A stretch of 64,000 nucleotides of DNA from assembly GCA_948146395.1 (NCBI GenBank), contig OX411549.1:36912693-36976692 (forward strand), written 5' to 3'. Both the position numbers and the translations under genes were made by a program. Positions 45,951 to 54,646 of the stretch are shown here, one piece after another. Position 1 is the first letter of the stretch; each line of letters starts with the position of its first letter. Origin of the DNA: Fragum whitleyi. Its lineage: Eukaryota; Mollusca; Bivalvia; Cardiida; Cardiidae. The notes under the pieces were generated by a model. It worked only from the letters and a program-made list of their open reading frames with translations, did not search any database and was not told the origin of the DNA.

Positions 45951-46225
45951 TATTATACACCCGAAGGGTCGTATTATGTTATGGCCCCGGTCGTCCGTCC
46001 GTCTGTCCGTCCGTAAGCACTTTTTATGTGCGCAACTCCTCCTAAACTATCCATGGGAATGAGTTGAAACTTGGTACAATTACTCTCTATCATGTCTAGT
46101 TGTGCATAAGACCTTTGAAATTCAAATCGCTCCAGTCATTCCTGAAAAATCTTTTATTATCTGCCCTTGAATTTAACGAAAATCACTGTTTTTTGTGTGC
46201 GCAACTCCCCCTAAACCATCAATGA
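45951..46225 (-). mobile_element. Pearl-like short element, inverted copy
   Basis: TATACACCCGAAGGGTCGTA, then CGTCCGTCCGTCTGTCCGT and GCGCAACTCCTCCTAAACTA, the reverse of 41601-41888. A second GCGCAACTCCCCCTAAACCA follows at about 46200, so two core units are present. Confidence 0.6.
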
Positions 46226-47177
46226 CATATATGGCATATATATTTATGAACGAAGTCAAAGTAAAATACTTGCATAACTTCGTTTTGATCCAAGTTTTAT
46301 GGTGTACCTGGTTAGCACTTGAGAATGTATAGAATATAAAAAAAATATTGACAAAATATGAGCCAATTTTATTCATCCGTTACGCAGTTGCTTGTTCTGT
46401 ACAAAATGACTATTTTCCACAATATTTTGGCCATACCGGGATAGAAAGGGTCATTTTATGTTGCCTAACTGTTTGTGCTCATCTAGAGCTGCATTTTGAA
46501 AAATTACCTGGAAATACTGTCATATTTTTGGAAAATAAAATACCCTTAAACGTTTGTCAAAACTCTTTTCATGAACCTTAAATCACATCGTCTATCGTAG
46601 ATGTCCCAGGAGAAAGAACCCTTTAACAGGGTAGATTTGTGTCTTCAGACTACAGGTTTACTAAATGTTATAAAAAACACAGTAATGCTCATATTCCAAG
46701 TCAAACTAACTGAGATAGGATCAGCACCGAGAAGAAAAATAAATTGTACCATATATTTTCTGTTAAAACTTTGACGCAGCAGGGATATGTCGTGAACAAT
46801 ATGTTTAGGATAAAAATAAGAACAAGCAAAACAAAATAAAACAACAACAACAAAAAAATCCAAACAAACAAGCAAACAAAAAAAAACAAACAACTTTTAC
46901 TTGACTTCTTTTAATTGTTCAACATGACCAGAAAATTTGTAGTTCGAGATATCTTTTTTAACCGAAATCATTTCTTTATCATAATCCTGGATGACGTAGT
47001 TGGTAATTTTATGGAGAGTCACTCTGTTCGCGCACATGATCATTCAAATGTTAACAGTTATGCATTACTTATCTTAATTCCCATTTATGAAATAGTCTTA
47101 CGGTCAATGATTTTTTTATCATCTCCATTCTTGAAGGGTATTTTATAGACGAAACAAATCAAAAGCATGCAACGACG
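46226..47177. other. No gene seen; part of a foldback family 9 relative
   Basis: 46425-46585 resembles one arm of 33003-33428 (CATTTTATGTTGCCTAACTG, TTTGTGCTCAT, CATGAACCTTAAAT). The AACAAAC-rich tract 46815-46895 translates to a spurious Phe-rich ORF. Confidence 0.4.
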
Positions 47178-47602
47178 TACCGTACTTCGGGATAATTTCG
47201 CGACGTCTTACTTTCGTCCCCTTTTCCAGAAAACTAGTGGTTTCTTTTAGTGGTCTCAAATGGTTGGCGAAAATAAAACGCACCAAAATAAAGTTTTATT
47301 TACAGATCGGTCATTTTTTTTTAAAGATTTTATACGAGAAACTACTTTTCGATGTAAAAGAAGGAATTTGAGGGAAGTAACTACATCAGCTATTTCTTGC
47401 CCAGCATATGTTTTCTCGATAGCATTTTATACGTTATGGTTGACACCTCATGAAGACAGGTACAAAATGTGAATACAGTAATGGCATTTTTTTTTTAAAA
47501 AAAGGATGAAAATATTGGAGCGTTTAATTTTCGCCATCTAGCGAGTTTGGTGAAATTGGCGAAAATTAGACCATGTCAAAAAAAAAATCCCAAAGTACGG
47601 TA
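47178..47602 (+). mobile_element. MITE with 16-bp terminal inverted repeats (family 10)
   Basis: The left end TACCGTACTTCGGGAT and right end ATCCCAAAGTACGGTA match at 15 of 16 positions as inverted repeats. An inner pair (GGTTGGCGAAAATAAAACG / GAAATTGGCGAAAATTAGAC) is in direct orientation. It ends about 25 bases before the first readable DEG/ENaC exon. Confidence 0.6.
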
Positions 47603-47625
47603 TACTTTAATTAAAACAGCAGCAG

Positions 47626-47830
47626 GTATCATTATTCTACCAAGAGAGAGAAGCATATGTGACAACACGGAAACGATTGATGACAACGAGGTTCATGATG
47701 AAGCGGGGGAACATCGTACCAAAACTAATTCTCCCAACCCTTTTATGTCGTCATGGAGACAGTGGGCAAATGAAACAACCCTACACGGAATTAAGGTGAT
47801 TGCAGATGGAAGAGAGAACAAGTTAAAAAG
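47626..47830 (+). CDS. DEG/ENaC/ASIC-type channel, N-terminal cytoplasmic exon
   Basis: These trimeric sodium channels have two membrane spans and a large extracellular domain. This exon encodes an acidic leader, then FMSSWRQWANETTLHGIKVI and ADGRENKLK. The TTLHGIK segment is the conserved pre-TM1 His-Gly motif, which affects gating in this family. It ends with AG before GTATTATT. The next exon adds G to complete Arg, so the frame runs straight into TM1. The 5' boundary is uncertain: an acceptor at ACAGCAGCAG (47616-47625) is possible but lacks a pyrimidine tract, and the sequence just upstream is the end of a MITE. The true start codon may lie here or in an earlier exon. Confidence 0.72.
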
Positions 47831-48671
47831 GTATTATTCGTTAGTTTACAAGGAATAAAAAATAGAAGGGTTTATAAAACTAATATATTAAAACACAACT
47901 GAAAATAACATTTGTCAAATGTACTCATTTGAATCATATATTCGGCATCATTGCAACAAATCTAGATCTCTGTATAAACCTGGATTGTACATAATCTAAG
48001 AACAATTTGGCCCTTTGCAAAATCAGAAGACACGGTATAACTCTGTTACAACAAATTCAATGTTAAAAAATATGCAACGGTTTCAAACTCTTTGTTTTCC
48101 AAGATCATAAGGTTTGTGAGGGATATCCTTCAATGCACCTTACAACATCTTATTTGTAAAACATGTTTTCGCTTGGAGCAATACAATACAAATGACTTTC
48201 GGGGCCGACTTGTATTACACAAAATATGAATGTGGCTTCGATTTAATCGGTGCAATGGTACTTTTCGAACTTGTACACTGAAACGAACTTCTAAACAGCA
48301 AAATTTTAACGTATTAAATGTTACTTGATAAAACATTTTTTTCGACATGTGTAAGCTCGCATTTTAAATTACATCATCGGGACGTCATCTCATGTCTGTT
48401 TTCGCGGTATTTCTGTTATCTGAGCTTTCCGCAAATGGTTTCAAGATACCAAACTGATGTGTATATGAGAAAAGAATCTGTTACTCGATTCGTTTGAGCC
48501 AAGCTGATTATGACCTCGTCTAGAACAGAAAAGTTATTAAGCTCGCCAAGGCTCGCTTAATAACATTTTCATTTCTTGACTCGGTTAAGATCAGCTTATC
48601 TCAAACTAAATCTCATAACAGATCATTTATGTATCAAACAAACATTTATGACAGATCCTTAATATCCACAG
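47831..48671. other. DEG/ENaC intron 1, no exon seen
   Basis: 841 bp with no other coding signal. AGCTCGCCAAGGCTCGCTTA near 48540 is an imperfect palindrome. Confidence 0.5.
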
Positions 48672-49206
48672 GTTAACTCGGATTCTCGTCATGTGTACCT
48701 TTCTTGGGTGTCTTGCTTACCTATGCTACGACCAAACAATGCGATACCTTCAGTACAACACAGTAACTAAAGAATCCATTAAATTTGAAGAGGAGATCGA
48801 CTTTCCCGCAGTCACGATCTGCAACCACGAGTTTCTTCACGTTGACCACAAGCTAAACAGCAGAGAAGATCGCACATTACGTTATTTATATGGTTGGCCA
48901 AGAAGTGATTGGTCTATTTGGTATATGAAACAAACAAGCAGGAGCCTACGTCAACTTCTTGACGATCAATTCGTTAATGTCACCGATATCTTTAATTTCT
49001 GTTACTTTGGAAGTGACGAATTGCCTTGTACAGAGCTCTTTGTGAAACGACTTACGAAGTATGGCACGTGTTTCACGTTTAATTCTGAAAAGTTAGCGAC
49101 AATATATTCGACTTCGTTGACTGGAAGTGATTATGGATTGTCTTTGGAAGTGAACACGAACCAAGACCAGTTCCAACTCAGTCACGATTGCTCTACCGGA
49201 ATAAAG
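48672..49206 (+). CDS. DEG/ENaC/ASIC-type channel, TM1 and start of extracellular domain
   Basis: A 535-bp exon between TATCCACAG and GTAATTAA. It encodes LTRILVMCTFLGCLAYLCYD (TM1), then MRYLQYNTVTKES and FPAVTICN, the hallmark of this family just after TM1. Further on come IFNFCYFGSDELPC, TELF and KYGTCFTFNSE, the conserved (Y)GxCxTFN palm motif, and HDCSTGIK at the end. It leaves in phase 0 and continues as VLIHPRGELP in the next exon. Gating loops, the cysteine-rich thumb, TM2 and the selectivity filter are not in the window. Peptide-gated, acid-sensing or other activation cannot be decided from this part. Confidence 0.88.
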
Positions 49207-50421
49207 GTAATTAAAATGTAATTCAAAAATAAATTTAAGTGCTCAGCAGTGTTTTTACTAGTAAAAAGTTATGATGATTCATTTGAATGAGGTATAAAAC
49301 CGATTTTAAAGGTCACATCGCGGGATGCACTTAATAATAGATTCCTAGTATTTCCCATATCGGAACTACCATAACATCCTTTTCGAGCGTCATCCCATAT
49401 AGTTTTCAGTATTAGGCGCGAAACTAATATCGCGCCAGAGCTTGTGCTTTAATTTCCAATGGTTTTGAATTTGCACAAAGCAGATACTCTTGTCAGCCTG
49501 CTCATTCGCACAGTCTTACCAGATTTGTCACCTTGAACTTTATTGATAGATCATTTCTCAAAGTATCTTTGGACAGTCAGGCAAGCTATAACTGCTGTAT
49601 CTAACTACCTATACTGTTCAGTGTCTACAATTAACTCAGTTGTCAAATTGAAGAAATGCCAAGCTCAGGCTGAAATAATATTTGTCACGACCGCGGAAAA
49701 GGTCGACACGTGATACGCTATTACCTCGTCAGCCATTGTAGCAATAATAAATTGTATTTTATCAATATAAATTGGCGACAGGAAACTATTTTGTTCTTGT
49801 GTGAAAAAAGCGTATAAAACTACGCGGTACAAGTGATCCAACCTGTTTTTTGGTAAAATAATACGGTCATATTCTTCATAGGTTGATAAATGTTTTAGAG
49901 TAGAAGTTAAATAGAATTGATTTGAGACGACTCTTTCCTTTGTATTTTAAGTTTTTGATCCTCGGGATTTCAAAGACTTGAAATTTTTTCTGTGGCATAT
50001 TTCTTAACGTGTGAAAGCTTTCAAAACTTCATATGTTCGTTTCTATATCACAATAAGCAGAAATAAAGTGTTAAAAAAATATGGTTCTTTTTTAATTAAT
50101 TTCAGAGTTGTTGTCCTTTCTTATACTGTAGACCTTTATCTCTAAGTGTACGTAGTATATGTACTATAGCCATGAAACTTCACTGGTGGATAGGTATCAT
50201 AGGAGAGTCATGTAGCGCTCAAAATCTGCAACAATTGCTTGCATGCATATTTTTCAGGGGAATATATGTAAATGTCTCTTATTCTACTAAAACACTTTCA
50301 TTTTGACCAGAGCACTGTCAAGTCGCAAGCGTATTCATAAAGGATGATTGTGTACTAGTCTTATTCATCCACGAAGCCAACAACTCTTTTCACCTCTTTG
50401 GTAACTTACGTCTTTATACAG
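49207..50421. other. DEG/ENaC intron 2, no exon seen
   Basis: A very diverged SINE family 1 body may lie at 49320-49410 on the minus strand (ATAGATTCCTAGTATTTCCC, CATCCCATATAG). Nothing else is recognised. Confidence 0.45.
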
Positions 50422-50517
50422 GTTTTAATCCATCCTCGAGGTGAACTGCCGGATATGGTTCAACCCTTAACTTTGGCTCCTGGACTAACACATTATATAG
50501 CTATTACGAAACACGAG
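50422..50517 (+). CDS. DEG/ENaC/ASIC-type channel, third exon
   Basis: A 96-bp exon between CTTTATACAG and GTAAGT, phase 0 at both ends. It encodes VLIHPRGELPDMV and LAPGLTHYIAITKHE. This corresponds to the VLIHP-GE-P ... APG-TH-IAL-K-E strand pair of the ASIC/ENaC palm that follows the GxCxTFN exon. The donor is followed within 63 bases by a TA microsatellite and the Penelope-like array, so the rest of the gene must lie beyond 64 kb if the gene is intact. Confidence 0.85.
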
Positions 50518-50579
50518 GTAAGTATTATTCTATTTTATTTTTTTATAGTCAGCCATGTTCAACATTATAAGACGATAGC

Positions 50580-50580
<1 letters not shown>

Positions 50581-50667
<87 letters not shown>
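50581..50667 (+). repeat. (TA)n microsatellite
   Basis: 87 bp of uninterrupted TA directly abutting the 3' end of Penelope-like copy 1. Internal copy junctions carry only ATATAT at this point, so the tract is either the insertion target or a tail expanded at the array end. Confidence 0.95.
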
Positions 50668-50670
<3 letters not shown>

Positions 50671-50806
50671 GAGAAAAATAAAAATACCAACGTAATTACT
50701 TTCTGAAACACTGGATCCAAAAGGATTCAAGAACAGTAAAATAATAAGATAAATATGAGAAATATATTTGCTCAAACAGTGTTACAATTTACGGATTATT
50801 AAATAT

Positions 50807-50849
50807 AACCCAAGCGCTTTCGAAACATAATGTTTCTTCTTCAGGGGTT
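50807..50849 (-). ncRNA. Hammerhead-ribozyme-like motif, copy 1
   Basis: On the minus strand, AACCC (stem I) is followed by CUGAAGA (core CUGANGA). Then come one unpaired A, stem II GAAAC/GUUUC with loop AUUAU, core GAAA, and a palindromic stem III AGCGCU. The next U is the cleavage-site base, and GGGUU closes stem I. The predicted cut lies between 50812 and 50811. All invariant core bases are present; the extra A before stem II is the only deviation I see. Stem III is too short to form a loop alone, which favours pairing of two copies. Hammerhead motifs are an established feature of Penelope-like elements (Cervera and De la Pena). Confidence 0.7.
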
Positions 50850-50875
50850 TTAAATAAACTGAATCATAGCTAATT

Positions 50876-51204
50876 TGACCTACGTACTTACGCTAGCCAA
50901 TAAACCTTAAAAATAACAATTAGTTGACCCAAAATGGTCTTCGTGACCTAATTAATCGTTATTGTGACCTAAATTGGCCTGAATTATATAAAGTAACGCG
51001 GATTTGACCTGAGCGATACCGCTAGTCAACCAAAGTAAAGTATAGCAAATGCCTGAGCTGAATGATATGCATGACCTTGTTTGACCCAAATTATCTACTT
51101 GACCTGTTAAAACTGAAATTTTACCTGAATTTAACCTGTCTATCTCCGTTAGTCAACCATCGTGAGGTGTTGCTAATATATAACACGAATTATCGTTGTG
51201 ACCT
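50876..51204 (-). promoter_or_regulatory. Cluster of nine (A/G)GGTCA hexamers
   Basis: On the minus strand AGGTCA or GGGTCA occurs at 50876, 50925, 50944, 50965, 51005, 51072, 51082, 51100 and 51199 (plus-strand TGACCT/TGACCC), all in one orientation. It lies between the ORF stop and the hammerhead motif and is repeated in every unit. AGGTCA is the nuclear-receptor half-site. A regulatory role is inference; the cluster might instead be decayed tandem repeats. Confidence 0.4.
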
Positions 51205-51206
51205 AA

Positions 51207-54026
51207 TTAAGCGTCACTTTTGTTGATTCCGAATGGTTGGATAGTATTCAATCGTCTAATCCAATAGGTCTCCCGTGATTTTCGTTCTTTGTCTGTCCAT
51301 TCAGTGTTAGCCTCAATACAGCACAAGACAACGTCGTTGAATGAATGACCGTTTCCATGAAAATGTTCAGCCACAGGAGATCTATTGAAACGGCGTGTTT
51401 TCCAATCGGATCTATGCAAATTCATGCGTTTATTTATCTGTAGTTTTGTTTCGCCCACATATTGTTTGTGGCATTTAGAACATGTAAGGAGATAGACAGC
51501 GTTTGCAGTTTTGCAGGTGTAAGTACCCTTTACAGTAGAAATTGCACCAAGTTGGGACTTAAAGGTCTGCATATCGTTCATGATTCGACATGTTTGGCAT
51601 CTTGCTGCCTGGCAAGGGCCAGAGTGTCCAGGCGAAGCAATAGGTGTCGAATGGTCAATTTTTGCTTTTACAAGGATGTCTCTGAGGGATTTTGGCCTGC
51701 GGTAAGCGACAACTGGTTTCTCAGGGAACATTTTGTTGAGTTTGCTCGAGGCCTCGATTTTTGACCAATGTTTGTCAATAATTGAGCTTATTTTTGGCAA
51801 GTTGGGATGATACGTCACCACAAATGGTATCCTGTTTGATTTTTTAATCTTACTTTTGTATAGTAGTAGGTTTTGTCGTGGTACGGCAGCGGCTTCGGCT
51901 ATGGCAGCAGAGACGGCATCTTTTCTATAACCTCTATTAAGTAGATGTTCTGTTAGCTCCCTGGTGCGTGCCTCAAAAGAGCTTTCTTGTGTGCAGATTC
52001 TGCGAATTCTGAGAGCCAAACTGTATGGGATGTTTTTGCAACAGTGTCTTGGGTGGCAGCTTGTTGGAAGTAAATATTGGTGTTTATCTGTTGGTTTAGA
52101 ATATAAATCAACGGTTTGTTCATTGCCTTCTATGTGCGATACAGTGTCCAGGAAAACATGTTGGTCATTTGATATCTCAGAAGTAAATTTTATAGATGGA
52201 TGAAAAGTGTTAGCAGTGGACAGAAATTCCTGAAGTTCGTCGGGGCCATGACACCACTTCATGTCAATGTCGTCAATGAATCGCAGCCATGAGAGTGGCT
52301 TGTATGGTACCGTGATGAGAAGTTGACTCTCAAGACGACCCATAAAAATGTTGGCATATGAAGGTGCCATCTTTGTTCCCATAGCCGTACCTTGTATTTG
52401 GAGGTAATGCTTGCCGTTAAATTCAAAGTTGTTACACTTGAGAATGAGAGCCAACAACTCCACCAGTGTGTCTGTGGGAGGGTCTTGAAATTCTCTTGTG
52501 TTCCAAACTTCCTTACAGGCTAATATCCCATCTTCGTGGGGGATATTTGTGTAGAGGGATGTGACGTCCATGGATACTAACAGTGTGTTATCTGGAAGTT
52601 GCTAGGAGTCTGTTTTTCGAAGGTAGTCTGTGGTATCTTGCACATATGAGTTTAATTTGGTAACATGTGGCCTAAGATGGAAATCAACAAACTCGGAAAT
52701 GCGTTCAGTTGGATGGCTATTTGCAGATACAATAGGTCTACCGGGATTACCAGGTTTGTGAATTTTAGGCAGGAGATAAAATCTACCAGCCTTCGGGTTT
52801 TGCACCGATAAGTATTCAAAATTGTCTTCGCTGATAATCCCGGAGTCTAACATCTTATTAAGTGTGTTTGTGACTTTATTCTGATATTCAAGTGTAGGGT
52901 CATTTTCAAGTTCTTCGTAAAAATTGGTGTCCTTAAGCTGGCGCTCTGCTTCAGAGATATAATGTTCTTTATCCATGACCACCACTGCTGACCCTTTGTC
53001 CGCAGGCTTTATAACAATAGCATCGTTGTTTTTTAATGAGCGAAGGGCTTTCTTTTCAAGTTTTGTTAAATTTTCATGTGATTTAAGAGTTGAATGGGTC
53101 GATGCGATGTCTGATTCGACGTTATGTATAAAGGTCTCTAATGCAGTTGACTGTTTCGGTGGTTCCCATGTGCTCTTGCATTTAAATTGAGGGAATTTTT
53201 CGTCGTCATCTTGTTGGGTGGATGGTGGAGATTGGGATCCTCTGACAACTCTGTTTTGATGACTAGAGATGGAGGATAAGATAGAGTCAGAGGAAACGTC
53301 TGGATGGTTTTCTATAGAGGAGCTATTGTCATATAAAGGTTCTGGCTCAGTAAAATGGGACTTTAGTCTTAGCCTTCTGCTGAACTCTTTGTTGTCACTA
53401 ATAAGTCGACCACGGTCAAAGTTTGGTGGTTTAGGACAGAAGTTCAGTCCTTTGGATAGTAAAGAGATCTCTTGTTTATTGAGTTCGGAACTAGAAAGAT
53501 TTATAACGGTGTTGTTGGCATTTGTGTTAGGGGAGCATAAAGGTTTCGTTCGTTTGAATCTCCGAGCTCTGTGCGTTTTTTGCAGATGGTTAGATGATCT
53601 AATCTTAGGCTTGTATGATACTGATTGAAGAGATTGTAGTTTTTTAGTTTTCTTCTCAGTAAGCTGTTTTAATGTATTCGATACATTCAGATGCATTTTA
53701 TTTTCAAGGATGGTGAATGACCGAGAATCGATTTCTTTCTTGAGATCAGACTTTAATTTGTTTTGTGTAGAATTTAGATTTTGTAGTTGTAATTTCAAGT
53801 GGCCCAACAACAGAATTATGAGATTAAACGATGCATGTGCCAAAATAGCATCCCACCTTGCCAAAAAACGTGCTGATGGTTTTCCCGGTGTACTAGGACG
53901 AAGATTGATTTTAAGTCCTTTAGGGATTTTCGAGTCGTCCAAACAGCTTGACATGAATTTCAGATGGCTGTCAAGTTTTGCGATTTGAATTGCATTCGCC
54001 AATAAATTTCTTTTTCTTGTCTCCAT
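51207..54026 (-). pseudogene. Penelope-like element copy 1, RT-endonuclease ORF with nonsense codon
   Basis: Same 940-codon frame as copy 2 but interrupted at codon 475: CAG (Gln) has become TAG at 52602-52604 by one transition (plus-strand A at 52604). The break falls between the DKG/early RT region and the RT catalytic motifs, so a truncated product would lack the polymerase site and endonuclease. The downstream part is open from a Met just before [10 protein letters not shown] but lacks the N-terminal half. Residue 692 is Thr here. Confidence 0.9.
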
Positions 54027-54246
54027 TTTATGAATGTAAGTTGTGGTCTACATACAGGGAAAGAATTACGGATCCGAAGATACACGGTATTGTAAATAAT
54101 GATATATGAGGAGAAAAATAAAAATACCAACGTAATTACTTTCTGAAACACTGGATCCAAAAGGATTCAAGAACAGTAAAATAATAAGATAAATATGAGA
54201 AATATATTTGCTCAAACAGTGTTACAATTTACGGATTATTAAATAT

Positions 54247-54289
54247 AACCCAAGCGCTTTCGAAACATAATGTTTCTTCTTCAGGGGTT
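54247..54289 (-). ncRNA. Hammerhead-ribozyme-like motif, copy 2
   Basis: Identical to 50807-50849. It lies about 220 bases 5' of the copy 1 start codon. Cleavage here and at 50811/50812 would release an exact 3440-base unit. Confidence 0.7.
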
Positions 54290-54646
54290 TTAAATAAACT
54301 GAATCATAGCTAATTTGACCTACGTACTTACGCTAGCCAATAAACCTTAAAAATAACAATTAGTTGACCCAAAATGGTCTTCGTGACCTAATTAATCGTT
54401 ATTGTGACCTAAATTGGCCTGAATTATATAAAGTAACGCGGATTTGACCTGAGCGATACCGCTAGTCAACCAAAGTAAAGTATAGCAAATGCCTGAGCTG
54501 AATGATATGCATGACCTTGTTTGACCCAAATTATCTACTTGACCTGTTAAAACTGAAATTTTACCTGAATTTAACCTGTCTATCTCCGTTAGTCAACCAT
54601 CGTGAGGTGTTGCTAATATATAACACGAATTATCGTTGTGACCTAA

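Noticed and set aside
46645..46893. Hydrophobic Phe/Val-rich minus-strand ORF as a membrane protein
   Set aside because: It is a translation of an AACAAAC/AACAACA simple tract.
50398..50775. Tyr-Ile repeat ORFs on both strands
   Set aside because: Translation of the TA microsatellite; only the 50422-50517 part is a genuine exon.
53269..53628. Plus-strand ORFs repeated in each retroelement copy (for example 119, 100, 92, 79 and 71 codons)
   Set aside because: They are antisense shadows of the Penelope-like ORF, recur only because the element is tandem, and show no domain.
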